NCBI RefSeq assembly: GCF_019924925.1
Contig: NC_067223.1
Span: forward strand, 12,576,502 to 12,640,501
From: Ctenopharyngodon idella
Lineage: Eukaryota; Chordata; Actinopteri; Cypriniformes; Xenocyprididae
DNA: 64,000 nt
Reading direction: 5' to 3'
The notes under the pieces were generated by a model, which worked only from the letters and a program-made list of their open reading frames with translations, ran no database searches and was not told the DNA's origin. Position numbers and translations under genes: made by a program. Within the stretch, counting starts at the first letter, position 1. The number at the start of each line of letters is the position of its first letter. Shown here in pieces: positions 34,607 through 45,551 of the stretch.

Positions 34607-35074
34607 GACTTTTCACACTGTTTAACCCTGGCTTACTGTTGTTCCAAACCCCGCTTTTAACCCCGGGTAAAGGAACGTTTCACACTTGTAATTTAGAAGT
34701 GGGTTAGCACGAAAAAAGTGTCAATTGGGAGTGAAGAGACTGTTTAATTCTTATATTTGTAGTCCGAAAATTCCATTCAGGAAAAACTTGATAGCAGTTG
34801 GCAATATATAATATGAGGATGATATGAGAACCTTTATGTAAACAGGTCATGTGCTGCAGTCATCCAATCAATGACACTGACACCGCAAATATTCAAATAA
34901 GAACATTAACCCAGGGTTTAAGAATGTACAGTGTGAAATGTCAGCTTATGAATACCCAGGATCAATAGTTAACCCTGGGTAAATTATCAGCAGTGTGAAA
35001 CATGAAGCAAGATAACCCAGAATTCCGTTTACCCAGGGCATAGAATGACCCAGGGTTAACTCAAGTGTGAAAAG
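34607..35074. mobile_element. MITE-like element with TTCACAC ends
   Basis: Inverted ends: CTTTTCACACTG with TTAACCCTGG on the left, and CCAGGGTTAAC with AAGTGTGAAAAG on the right. Interior repeats of the same AACCC(T/A)GGG motif. Non-coding. Confidence 0.6.
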
Positions 35075-36223
35075 CCCTATTGGAGGATATCCTAACTTTA
35101 AGAATTTATTTACAATTAGGGCTCTATGATTTCCGTGATGCAGAAAACGCACTTGTGTTTTCAGCCTCTGCTGCCTCACTTTATGAGCACATGAATGCAT
35201 GAACTTCATCTCCAGAGCCGTTCTGAGAGTCACTTCATGAGCATTTTACCCTTTCATTTGACAAAAACTATTGTCATATCATAAACACACAGAAACTCAA
35301 AGGTCTTTACTGCAACCCTTCAAAATAAAAGTTCAGTTTAACTTAAAGAAATTGTGACAAATATATTACTGTTGTACAGTAGAATTTAGCTACGCCTCAA
35401 TGTAATAATAATACTAACACAAATATCAATAATAATAATAAATTATTATTATTAAAACTTTTTTCTTTAAGGAATAATCACAACTGTTCTTCCATGTTTT
35501 AATTTGAACAGTAAAGCTCTGTTGTGCAGCACTTTGTTTGACAAAAAAAAAAATTGTTTAATGTCATATGATTAAAAGATCAATTAAATTAATGTTTTAT
35601 TCCTTCATTTGATTGCCAGAAAAATTAAAATACACAACACAGGGTTCCTGAAAAAACATTTCATAGAAATTAAATAATAATAAAAAAAAATAAATTGTTG
35701 TTTTTAATGAAATCAATTAATTAGACATGCTTTGATTATTAAAAATTAATTAAACCATTAAAATGGAATCCAGAAAACTTGAAACAGAATTTGATCAAAA
35801 TAAAACTGAATTTGCGGAAGAAAAAAAAAAAAAAGAAACTTATTTCATAGGGCCCTAAAAATGTAATTTTTGTTAAACTTTTAATAAATTGTTGTTAAAT
35901 TGAATAAGTTTCATGATGTCAAATTAATTAGACATGCTTTTTGATTACTAAAACTTAATTTAACCATTAAAATGGGAGTCCAAAAAAATAAAACGGGAAA
36001 AAAACAGAATTTGGGAAAAAATAAAACGGATTTCATAGGACCCTATACAATGTTTTTAAAGAAAATTCCTTTATGGAATTCAAATTCTCTCTTTAGATTT
36101 TGTCTTTAGAACAATCTTAAGAAAAAAAGATAAGAATATATCTTTAAAATATGGATATTTTGTATTCCTAAAAAACATTGTCAATTGATCTGCACAAAAA
36201 GGCAAAGCAGAACAAGTGAATAC

Positions 36224-36426
36224 CTGGCTGTACAGGACTCTTGCTGCCCTGGGAGCTACCGCGGCTGGATTTGCTGCTTTTGCTCTTGGTGGGACGTCGT
36301 CTGCGGCCAGCTGGGTTCACCACAGGTGGGTTGACCATGGCGGGTGGAACTTTGCCCAATCGGGCAAAAAGGGCGTCAATCTCAGCCTTCTGCCGAGTGT
36401 ACAGGGCCTGACTCTCTATCATGTGC
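36224..36426 (-). CDS. wnk1: wnk1 exon, coiled coil and basic serine-rich region
   Basis: Completes a coiled coil begun in the previous exon (IESQALYTRQKAEIDALFAR), then LGKVPPAM, then GRRRRPTKSKSSKSSRGSSQ, a very basic stretch found in WNK1. Phase 2 start, phase 1 end, donor CCAG|GTATTC. Confidence 0.95.
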
Positions 36427-36521
36427 CTGGGAGTAAAACAAGGAAAGCACAATTACACTGCTTATCTTTCACCTAGGTTATGCTGTTCCTGTTACAATGT
36501 ATTCATCAAAAACAAACATAC

Positions 36522-37018
36522 TTCTCCCTCAGCTTGCTGACTTCTCTCTTAAAGTCCTCATCTTCAAACTCCGAGTCATTGTCGCTGCTGAAGTAGGAGC
36601 TGACAGAGTTGTTGAGGCTCCCGGGACTCTGGGCTGGACCGTTGCCCATGGCTGGATGGGCTTGAGGTGCTGGCTGGAGTTCTGGGGGTTGTAAGCTAGC
36701 TGCTGCAGCCTCGTCCTGTGCTCTGCTCACTGAGAAACGCCCCACCTTCGTGTCTGTTTTGGTGGTAACCTGGAAACGGCCAATGGTGGTGGGCTGCGGG
36801 TGTGTTGCCATCTGGTTGGGAAGAGCAGGGAGGCCATCGACCACATCTGCTCTTACGTCTCTGAGGGGAGAGGAGGTTCGGTGCAGTGTGTTTTCAGGGC
36901 TAGAGAGAGTGGAGGAGGATGATGAAGAAGAGGTGGTGGTGGAGGAAGAAGACGTGGAGGATGAGTCATGGGAGCCTGTGGGAGCATGCGAGGCGTTCTC
37001 ATCAGGAGCCACCGACAC
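36522..37018 (-). CDS. wnk1: wnk1 exon with RFxV motifs and acidic coiled-coil start
   Basis: 497 bp. Opens with VSVAPDE, which completes a GRFQ|V motif across the intron, then carries GRFQVTT and GRFSVSR. RFxV sequences bind the CCT domains of SPAK and OSR1. A serine tract lies between. Near the end SSDNDSEFEDEDFKREVSKL begins the C-terminal coiled coil. Donor GAGAA|GTATGT. Confidence 0.95.
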
Positions 37019-37111
37019 CTGAACGAGACAGAGAACAAGAGTGCCACCTGATGTCATACACAAACACTATGAATATCCCGTTCCTGTCATCACATTGCGA
37101 ATGCGAAGTAC

Positions 37112-37182
37112 CTGGAATCGTCCCAGTTTGTATCCTCCAACTGTAGGTGCAGCTGCTTGCTCATCATCCAAAGAAAATGGAA
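37112..37182 (-). CDS. wnk1: wnk1 exon ending in a split RFxV motif
   Basis: 71 bp, phase 1 in, phase 0 out. Encodes VPFSLDDEQAAAPTVGGYKL followed by GRFQ, with the motif valine supplied by the next exon. Confidence 0.9.
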
Positions 37183-37316
37183 CTGAAATAACATCATCAT
37201 TAATAAGCAGAGCTGATAATGAGCTCATGTAATATGAGAAAGTGAACAGGCTTAGCTTTTTGCTAGCTGTTGTGTTTAAAGAATAGGTAAAAGTAAAGTA
37301 AAACTTCAGCACATAC

Positions 37317-37353
37317 CTGGCTGTCCTCCAGGTGGCATCCCAGTAAGAGATGG
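37317..37353 (-). CDS. wnk1: wnk1 37-bp micro-exon
   Basis: Encodes PSLTGMPPGGQP plus one base, between acceptor CTGTAG and donor CCAG|GTATGT. Accepted because it joins the phase 0 exon at 38234 to the phase 1 exon at 37182; the exact use could vary. Confidence 0.75.
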
Positions 37354-38233
37354 CTACAGGTAAGAAAAAGATGAGAATCAGATTACAGACATGTAGATAA
37401 AGTGCAATTTAAATGGTAACACTTTACAATAAGGTTTCATTTGTTTACATTAGTTAACTACATTAGTTCACATGAACACTGAAAGTGACTTCTAAAGCAT
37501 GTATTAATCTTAGTTTATGTTAATTTCAACATTTACTAATTCATTATTAAAATCAAAAGTTAACATTAGTGGACCTGAGCTGACATGAACTAACAGTTGT
37601 ATTTTTATTAACTAACGTTAATAAAGATTAACAGATACCGTAACAAATGTATTACTCATTGTTAGTAATATTACTTAATGCATTACCTTATGTTAACTAA
37701 TGGAACCTTATTGTAAAGTGTTACCACTTAATTTACTTTAAAAAAATGAATAACTTAAAATGCAATTATAAAGTAATATTAGTGTAGTGTACATATACAT
37801 ATATATCTCTCTAGCTATCTATGCATAAAATAAATTACCTATGTAGTATAGTTAGTTGCACACACACACACATTATATATATATATATATATATATATAT
37901 GATTAAAAAAAACTAAATAAAAATAATAATAAAAAATAATAAAGGGTACTTTTAAATTATTCACATTAATTACTTATATCAATTATTCCTCTGAAAGCAA
38001 AAAGTAACACAATGTTTTTGGTTACATGCTTTCTCTGTTTCAATTGACATTTGAGGAGGTACTTCTGGTTTATTTGTGTATGGGATTTGAGAACTGCTTC
38101 TTTTATCTGTTTTTTTGTGTATGGAAAGTTCCAGTGCCAAAGTTTAACTGCAATAAATCAAATCAGACAGATCCGGCACTTAATACACGTGTGCTGGTGT
38201 TTTTCGGCCAGATCCCTGTTGGGTTGCGTGTAC
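37354..38233 (-). other. wnk1: wnk1 intron with hAT-like MITE
   Basis: A complete-looking MITE lies at 37415-37725 (GGTAACACTTTACAATAAGG ... TATTGTAAAGTGTTACC), with AC/AT microsatellites at about 37858-37900. No exon is seen. Confidence 0.65.
37415..37725. mobile_element. hAT-like MITE
   Basis: Perfect terminal inverted repeats GGTAACACTTTACAATAAGG, the same family as 2016-2302. No clean 8-bp target duplication is visible. Confidence 0.75.
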
Positions 38234-38320
38234 CTGGTGCGTGACATTGCTGATTGGAACGGTCTCTGGACTCAGTGCCCGTCTCAGCTGGGCATCTAGA
38301 TCCTCCAGGGGCTGCTGGGA
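38234..38320 (-). CDS. wnk1: wnk1 exon, short helical segment
   Basis: 87 bp, phase 0-0. Encodes SQQPLEDLDAQLRRALSPE, a helical block conserved in WNK1, then VPISNVTHQ. Donor CCAG|GTACAC. Confidence 0.93.
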
Positions 38321-39516
38321 CTAAATAATCCATTTCAGCAATTAGTTAGATTCACTTAGCCCCAAGAAACATACACACACGCAGACTCGTACAAACACTT
38401 ATTACTCATGGCATGTGCACACAAATACAGCAGGGGAACCGTGTATCTAATTAATTTCTGCATGAGACGATCTCTTACAGTAAGTACAGGGTCAGATGAC
38501 CACTGCCTGGAAGAACTGAATGCTTTTAATCCAAGCTGAGGCTTCCTTTCATGTTCCACATGAAATGGAGAGTAAATCCTATAATTGGCCCACGCTCTGC
38601 GGTTCCTGAAATGTTTTGTTCAGGTTGGCTTGCGGCTAAGTGCCATCACAGTAAGTTTTCAATTCAAAAGTGATGGATGAAAAATATCACAATCTACAGG
38701 ATTAAGTCTCTTAGATTTAGTATGAATCGCCTTAAGTAGAATGGAAAGGACTTTCTCAGAGTATGACGTGAATGCAAGCAGGGTTCAGTTTGGAGTGAGG
38801 AAAATTATATAACATCCAAATTACTTTGATTAATTGAGGATCATCCACAACATGCTAAAAGATAAAAATGACAAATCACTGATGTTTTAGGGGTGTTTGT
38901 TCACTTAGAACCACTTTTGACTACTGGAACTCCTTAAGAATTAACTTAAGAAAGGGGAAGTCAAACAATCTGGGTTATGGATAAGTTGAAAACAAAACAA
39001 AGGGCAAATTTAACATTAACACGTAAAAATAAGGAAAACATAATTAAAGAGACAATAAAAAAGTTTAAAGCAAATGCAATCTACTCAATCAAATTAGAGT
39101 TACTGCTATTGTAAAACATCTTTTTCTTTAAAATCTCACAAGGGGACAAAAAGCACCTTTATATTCCCTTTCATAAAATAATTATAATTATTAACAACTG
39201 AGTTTGCTGTTTTTATTACAGTCCCAATAAAACCAGAAAATGAGACAAAACACACTGAAAATGTGTCATGTTGTTTTCTTAAATCACATTCTTCCTGTTC
39301 TCCACCCGTCAACGGCAGAGAAAAAGAGAAAGAGCAGCAAGTCAGAGTTAATGAGTGTCACAGGTCATGCTCCTAACTGGCCTCAAAGGAAAGCTATGCC
39401 ATGCAGTGGTTTGATTCTTATGCGATTAAAAATCTTTACTCATGCTCTGCGTGTTTTATAGGTATGAAACTATATAAAAACAGAGTGAGGCAGAAAGAGA
39501 AAGAAGAAAAGGGCAC
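38321..39516 (-). other. wnk1: wnk1 intron
   Basis: AT-rich, no exon, RNA gene or clear element boundary seen. Confidence 0.5.
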
Positions 39517-39597
39517 CTGAGTTAAACAAGGTCCTGGGAAGGGTGGTAGGTGCTCTGTGGGCGGCGTGCCAGCCTGATCTGGGCCGACAGGCAACAC
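39517..39597 (-). CDS. wnk1: wnk1 exon, proline-rich linker
   Basis: 81 bp, phase 0-0. Encodes VLPVGPDQAG then LPPFPGPCLTQ, which matches the WNK1 VLPVG...LPPFPGPSLTQ block. The donor (CAG|GTGCCC) is weak. Confidence 0.9.
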
Positions 39598-40901
39598 CTA
39601 ATGAACGAAGACGGAAGAGAAGCTAAAGTACTGTAAAGAACGAGAGCTGGCAGAGGTGTCGATGAACTGCCACAAGCTACATGCAGCATAAGCCTGAGTG
39701 TTATGTATGGGAATTATTCAAAGCTGTACACAAAATATGACTAGAGCTTTGTTATAATATTACAGAAAGGTGTCAGTTGAGTTATACAGTATTCATGTAG
39801 GATTACTATTTCATGCATTTTGTTAGTCATGAAACTTAACGGCCATGCAGAAATTGGGTTTAAAAATAGACTACAAAATCATCCAGTTTTTATACAGAGT
39901 AGTTAGGGGTTTGAGAGAAGGAAGTAAAATATGATGTTAAAAACAAGAAAAGTGTTTTAACCATGTTCCATGGGCCCTGTTTTCACCTGGTATTAAGATG
40001 CAATTTGGTCAATCGGATCACAAGTGGACAAGGGAGACGCACCCGTTTACACCTGGTATTTCAATCAGTATCTTTTATCTACTTTCAACCACTTCTGTCC
40101 TGTTTTTTTCGAGGGGAGGGTCTATGGGCGGGTAAAAGTAAGGGTTTCTTCAGATCTTTCGATTTAATCGACAAAATAAGCTTGCGTAATTTACATATGA
40201 ACGCAACCATGAAGATGGAAAAACATACGGAGAGCATCAGCTTTTGTTTCTGCTCTGGCAACTGCAAGACCAGCCCAACACTGTGCGTGTTAGAAATCAG
40301 GAATGGTGAGTGCGTTTTTCGTCTTCAAACTAAACTTGTGTCTACAGCCGAAAAAGTTTAAATCCCATCTGGCTAGCGCGCTTCCCATAATGTTTACCCA
40401 TTAAGTCAGTAGGCGGAGAGCAGGGTTGCCAGGTTTTCACAACAAAACCAGCCCAATTGGGTAAAATATGCGTTTTTGGTGGGGATCCCCTGGTAAATGG
40501 TTCAGGGGCTAAATATCATGTTATTCGGGGTCGCTTCAACCCACGGACATGAAAAACAACTCGTGGCAACAGTGATAAAGTAGTCCAATTCCGCGGGAAA
40601 ACCACAGACTCGGCAACACTGGCGGACAGTATGTGTCTTTAGTGGCTGTTCGTATACATTTCGACCACATGAGTGTTTCCACTACGAAAGCAATCCAGTC
40701 GAATCGCTTTCAACAACCTCTGGAAGTGGTCGAAAGTGGACAAGCTCGAAACGTTTTACAACCCGTTTACACCTGTTTTTAGCATCGTCCACTTGTGATC
40801 CGATCAACCAAAACGCATCTTAATGCCAGGTGGAAACAGGGCCATGATGTCAAACTGGAGCTTACATTATTTTCAAGACTGTTTATCAACCAGTCACTCA
40901 C
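39598..40901 (-). other. wnk1: wnk1 intron largely filled by a foldback element
   Basis: The element at 39974-40842 ends only about 60 bp from the donor of the large exon. No exon seen. Confidence 0.65.
39974..40842. mobile_element. foldback element in wnk1 intron
   Basis: Ends GGCCCTGTTTTCACCTGG and CCAGGTGGAAACAGGGCC are inverted with one mismatch, and arms continue (ATTAAGATGC / GCATCTTAAT and GATCACAAGTGGAC / GTCCACTTGTGATC). Non-coding, 0.87 kb. Confidence 0.8.
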
Positions 40902-41974
40902 CGGTAGTCTTGATAACGGCGCTTTTGATGGAGTCGTCTGACTGTAGCCGACCGGGGTGGAGCCATTGCCCATGGAGGTCATTGGAGAGCCAGTGGGCTG
41001 ACCGGAGGAGTTGAGGGGTAAACTAGAGGGAGGGAGAGGGGTGCCACTAGGGGTGGCACAGGCAGTTGGAGAGGAGGTGCCAGGGACACTTGGGGCCGCC
41101 AAGGGGTCAGATGTGACATCAGACTGTGCAGAGGGCGGACCAGAGCCCAGGTCCATGAAGAGCGACCGCAGCTTCTTATCCAGAGCCTGGATGTCATCGA
41201 CACCCTTTCCCTGCGGGTCGCTGTCACATTCCACAGAATGTGCGTGACTCTGATTGGCCACGGTGGAGGTCTGAGGTTGGCTGTGCATGGGGGTGGGCTG
41301 CACAACTGGTATGTTGGTGGTAACCGGCTGGAGGGTGGGCATTTGTGACTGAGCTGCTGAGACGGGAATAACCGTGTCGGGGATGGTGGATGGTGCGAGC
41401 TGTGGCGTCTGGATGGCTGTGGTGGTGATGGAGGCTGGTGTGAGCTGAGCTGAGGTGCAGGGGATGGGCAGCTGTTCACCACTGCCAGATCCCATTGGAG
41501 CTGCAGGGTGAGTGAGCGGGGCAACAGTACTGGCGGGTACAGGCATGGGGACTGGGGTTTGGGGGAAGGATGTGGCGGCAGGCACAGCTGGCATTGGCAG
41601 TGAGGAAGGGGTGGAAATAACACTGATGATGGCAGGTTGAGGCAGAGGGAGTGAATGGGCTGGAGGGGAGGTGACGGCAGAGGCGGGAAGGGTAGGAGGA
41701 GGAGACGATGACCCCGGAGGGTTTATGGAGACTGAGGGTAGAGATGGTGAAGCAGTCACTTCAGAAGACACTTGGGGAGGGACAACAGGAGCGGTGCTAG
41801 TGGGCAAGGGTGTTGCAACAGGCACCAGAGGGGGCATGGAGACATGGAGCATTGGTGGCGCAGTGCTGGGACCCGGGTCAAACCGGCCTTGACGCATCTC
41901 AGAGAATGCCTGCTGTAGACTGACTGCAGATGCAGACATAGAAAGCCCCAAGGCAGGCGCTGCAACTGACACAG
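40902..41974 (-). CDS. wnk1: wnk1 large low-complexity exon
   Basis: 1,073 bp after acceptor TATCAG, ending CTACCG|GTGAGT. It opens with SMSASAVSLQQAFSEMRQG, equivalent to the WNK1 SLSLQQAFSELR block. About 240 residues of Pro/Ser/Thr/Val-rich sequence follow with little conservation expected, then DDIQALDKKLRSLFMDL, a conserved helix. The long frame without stop, flanked by two conserved blocks, is why I take it as one exon. Confidence 0.95.
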
Positions 41975-42559
41975 CTGATAAAGAATAGAAATTCAAGTCA
42001 AAAATGAGTATGCAGTTATATAATTTGTCTAACATGCTATATCTAGTCTAGACTATTTGTATTGGGTATGAGAGCAGACATTGAAACCAGAATTGAATCC
42101 AGTTTAATGATTTGTAGATAGATAATTCTTAGGAGCTGGAAGTCAGAGGGAGCTCCATCTTTTCATGAATTGATAGCAGAATCGGGCTGCATTAGAACAG
42201 ATGTCTTATAAACAGTCTGGCATATTAGATTTGTAGTATAAGAAATGGAACAAATATCAAACCTATTTGGAGTGCACATAGTAATGAACATGAGAGAATC
42301 ATGTTTACAGTTGAAATTTTAATTGTGCTTTTGATGGGTTTTTTATTATTAAGATTATGTATTTAAATGTATTTAAGTTATATTTAATTGTAGGGGGGTG
42401 TTGATAACTAGTCTAAAGGGCTGATTCATGTACTATTCAGTATTTTTTATTGGAATCAATAAAAACTGCTAATCAAAAAACATGATACATCTAATAGACT
42501 TCATTCCTTTTTATCACTCAATTGAACCTGTATGTCTATATTTTACATATTAAACTCAC
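41975..42559 (-). other. wnk1: wnk1 intron
   Basis: AT-rich; nothing beyond the splice sites recognised. Confidence 0.5.
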
Positions 42560-42703
42560 AGGTTGAAGGTTCTTCACGAAGAGGGATTGTGGGAGGGGGT
42601 GCGCTAAAGAACTGATCCTTCAGTCTGGATTCAGGCACTGGACTGACGATAAACCTGCGGCCTGCAGAGTGCACCACCTGGGCAGCTGAACTAGGCGCCA
42701 CAC
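42560..42703 (-). CDS. wnk1: wnk1 exon with RRFIV docking motif
   Basis: 144 bp. Encodes AAQVVHSAGRRFIVSPVPES then RLKDQFF. RFIV fits the RFx[V/I] SPAK/OSR1-docking pattern and the segment aligns with the WNK1 VVHSAGRRFIVSPVPESRL block. Confidence 0.95.
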
Positions 42704-42795
42704 CTGGGAGAAAAAGAGGAGAGAAGACCTCAGTCCTGACACATCATTAATAGAGGACATTAACTTGTTTTACATGCTGGGATCGTAAGCTCTAC

Positions 42796-42850
42796 CTTGT
42801 TCAAGAGGCGCTGATGTAGTAGGCATATGCTGCTCATGAACACTGACCAT
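42796..42850 (-). CDS. wnk1: wnk1 55-bp exon
   Basis: Encodes MVSVHEQHMPTTSAPLEQ plus one base; phases fit both neighbours. Acceptor TTACAG, donor CAAG|GTAGAG. Confidence 0.85.
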
Positions 42851-43332
42851 CTGTAAGATATTGTTAACTGTGATTTACACAATTTCACAAAAATCATTTC
42901 AACTTCTATACAAATAGAGTACAATGTGATGTCCTATTGCTTTGTTTAAATAGCAATAAAGACAAATTACTATTATCTAACAAAAAACGGACATATCATG
43001 AAAAGTGGCTAGTTCTAAACACACTAATGTTTAACTTAATGCTAGAAAATAACAAAAATCACCAAAAACTTATCACATACAAAATAGATGTAAAACAAAA
43101 AAGCACATAAACTGTAATAATTCATTTGACCATTTTGTTGATCATTTTCTGATTTCATTAATATTTTGTTGAAAAACTATACATAAAAATTATTTTTTTA
43201 TACCCAATTTGTATACATGGTCTTCCATGCAAGCTTTTTCATGATTTCTGCAAATGGCAATTTTATTCACTGCGAGGCATGGAAATACTGGGTGTAAAAC
43301 TATAGGTTGTGATGCTTTTTAGAAGGACGTAC
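42851..43332 (-). other. wnk1: wnk1 intron
   Basis: AT-rich, no feature recognised. Confidence 0.5.
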
Positions 43333-43440
43333 CTGGCTGCGCTCTCTCTCCACACCTTTCTCATCAGCTGTTTCTATGACCTCTCGGATCTGCTCAATGA
43401 AGTACTCACGCTCGCTCTCTAGAATGAACTCACTTTGTAC
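43333..43440 (-). CDS. wnk1: wnk1 exon, end of second CCT-like domain
   Basis: 108 bp, phase 0-0. VQSEFILESEREYFIEQIRE then VIETADEK matches the WNK1 FILAIERESFVDQVREIIEKADE helix region. Confidence 0.95.
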
Positions 43441-43629
43441 CTAAGATATCACATGAAGGAAATAATCTCTCTTCTTAATGAGTTTTGGAAGCTCAACGTG
43501 TATTTTGGCAACAGAAATGTAATTTTATTCAACACCAGCTTTTTGTCACATAGATCAAGATCAAAAGAAATAAGTTAATTTAGCATATCTGGTCAGCATT
43601 AAAAACATGCGGGTGGTGTTTCAAGTTAC

Positions 43630-43746
43630 CATTATCTGTGCAATTTCCTCTGGGTTATCGCCATCAAGATCAAACTTGAAAGTCACCATTTTCCTGTTGT
43701 GCGTTTCTAATTGACACTCCGCAACTCTATCGCCCATGCTGGAGAT
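43630..43746 (-). CDS. wnk1: wnk1 exon, core of second CCT-like domain
   Basis: 117 bp, phase 0-0. GDRVAECQLETHNRKMVTFK then FDLDGDNPEEIAQIM is the strongly conserved WNK1 second CCT-like (PF2-like) fold, which in the family contributes to RFxV binding and dimer regulation. Confidence 0.97.
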
Positions 43747-43841
43747 CTGAAACAAACATGAGAGATGTTTGTTTAATGTCTTTAGCTTTTCTACCACCAT
43801 CAAAAACTAATAAAAGGAAAACGGCAATGTATTGGACGTAC

Positions 43842-43998
43842 GTTAAGAACATTGAGCTTGGCCTTAGAGGTCTTTTCATGGCGTGAACGGCTGCGCACTG
43901 ATCTGCGCTGGTGACGTTTGGCAGAACGACCCTCATGCCTGCCACCCGTTACGCCTTCATTGCCATCACTGAGCCCAGATGCCACATCAGAATGACCG
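43842..43998 (-). CDS. wnk1: wnk1 exon before second CCT-like domain
   Basis: 157 bp, phase 2 in, phase 0 out. HSDVASGLSDGNEG, then GRHEGRSAKRHQRRSVRSRS and RHEKTSKAKLNVLN, a basic region conserved in WNK1. Confidence 0.95.
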
Positions 43999-44905
43999 CT
44001 AAGGGGAAAAAAAGAAAGAAATAAAAACACATGACGACTTCAGTAATACAGCCAAAGACTTTATATATAGAAAGACAAAGATGGTGCACTCGTATTATTA
44101 ACAATGGGAGAAAATGCAACGTGAAATAAAGCACAATAAGTCCTGCCTTCTAAATAAGAGCCAATCGCTGATTGGTAAAGTCATCGCGTCACTGCGCAGA
44201 CGCGCACTTACAACTGCGCATGTGCATTAGCTTGATCCAGCCTGAAAAATGCTGTTTTTTATCATGATTCGAGCATTTAGAAACAAAATTTATGAGACAC
44301 TTGTTTTCCAAAAGATGCATTTTAGGCAGGTTTTATCACGCTGATGTTAGTTAAAGTGTTCGTTCTTTAAATAAGTTTGTTTCTGTTTAGTTATTTGATG
44401 CTATAAAAACGCGGGTTGTTTAAAGTCATGATTGACAACTGAGATTGACAGCTTCTCTGAGAGAAGTAGTCGCTGAAGCACCAATGGACTTTTTTCTGGA
44501 TCTTCGAGAGGAGATTGGAGCTTTAACTTTAGTTTCTACATTTTCAGTACTGTTTATTTCACACCGACATAATGAGTTGCTCTGTTTATTAACCGATTCT
44601 GCGGTAGTGTGGGCGGGACCTTGATATCGCAGCTCCACTTCGCGCTCAGACTCGGGCTCCAAGTTCACTATGCGCAGATTTGACACTCAAGATGTCAGCG
44701 CCATATTGGCACACTGGCGGCTTCACTTACTACAATGGAAGAGAGTAAAGGTGCGTCGTCCATCTTTTTTTTACAGTCTATGGAAATGACTTGCCTTAAA
44801 GGGACATTGATACAGCACAATGTATATTCTGGATCTATTTTACTGCGTTTTTCACTTACTGATGAACAGTTACATGTTATGGATCTGCTAAATGGTGATT
44901 CTTAC
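43999..44905 (-). other. wnk1: wnk1 intron with transposon-derived sequence
   Basis: About 44141-44225 contains an inverted match to 1067-1140 near the window start. The adjacent 86-codon open frame at 44426-44686 lacks WNK similarity and looks like part of the same insertion. Confidence 0.5.
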
Positions 44906-44973
44906 CTCTCCACAGCAGGAGTTTGGAGTTGTGACAGCTCTGTTGTCAAAGTTTGAGAGACGCTATGAGGTGT
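44906..44973 (-). CDS. wnk1: wnk1 68-bp exon recovered from phase
   Basis: The next exon needs two incoming bases that the preceding one (45312-45551, phase 0) cannot supply. Here an acceptor (TTCCAG) and donor (GAGAG|GTAAGA) bound 22 codons plus two bases, encoding TPHSVSQTLTTELSQLQTPA then VES. This reproduces the WNK1 VESDVASG junction as VES-GHSDVASG. Confidence 0.8.
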
Positions 44974-45311
44974 CTGGAACATCAAACGGCAAAAACAAAA
45001 AGAATTATAAAAGAAAGATACAAAAAATAAGATCAAAGAAGACGAAATATCAAAATTCACGTCTAAATAAGAAGTACAACTGCTTCAGGCAAAGCTTCCA
45101 TGTTTTTTTATTGTGTTTTCTAAAAAAATAGGTCTTATTTCACAGCCAAGAAAAGAAAGGACGCTGTGTGAAGACAGCTTAGCAGCTATGCTTCCCAGAC
45201 AGACAGAGATAACAAGAAGTATGAAATGTCAACACAATAGCTTTCCCTATGAAGTAAGCACAAACTGTCTGCACTGATGCGTTTGGGGCCAGTTCGGTCC
45301 ATTCCAGGTAC
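44974..45311 (-). other. wnk1: wnk1 intron
   Basis: Short, AT-rich, nothing else recognised. The upstream exon frame stays open into it for about 45 codons without a better donor. Confidence 0.5.
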
Positions 45312-45551
45312 CTGCACTGGGGTGTCGGCTGGCAAACATGGATGTTCGGTTGGGGAGGGGACTGTGGCCACATGGATGGTTGGCACAGGTGTCACTAGAG
45401 GCGGTACCAATTTGGGTAGATGGGGCAGCAGCACTGACGGGGACGTGGCTGGCACAGGCACAGCTGCCGGGCACGTCAGCGCTTCAGGCACTGGTTGCTG
45501 AGGAAACGGGGCAACTGCTATAGTTGGCACGCAGAGAGCTGCACTGCAAAG
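45312..45551 (-). CDS. wnk1: wnk1 proline/valine-rich exon
   Basis: 240 bp, phase 0-0, acceptor CCTCAG, donor CAG|GTACCT. Encodes LCSAALCVPTIAVAPFPQQP and then repeated PVP/TVP phrases. Low complexity, so identity rests on frame, splice sites and position; skipping preserves the frame. Confidence 0.8.

Larger units (their letters stand above)
34327..36223 (-). other. wnk1: wnk1 intron with foldback sequences
   Basis: Contains a perfect 32-bp inverted repeat (34515-34585), a MITE-like element (34607-35074), and AT-rich low-complexity sequence to 36200 in which phrases such as TTTCATAGGGCCCTA / TTTCATAGGACCCTA recur at about 35845 and 36032. No exon is supported. Confidence 0.6.

Noticed and set aside
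40979..41623. 214-codon ORF
   Set aside because: Proline-rich shadow frame of the large wnk1 exon 40902-41974.
44426..44686. 86-codon minus-strand ORF in a wnk1 intron
   Set aside because: No WNK similarity, no splice sites fitting the phases, and it lies next to sequence repeated elsewhere in the window.
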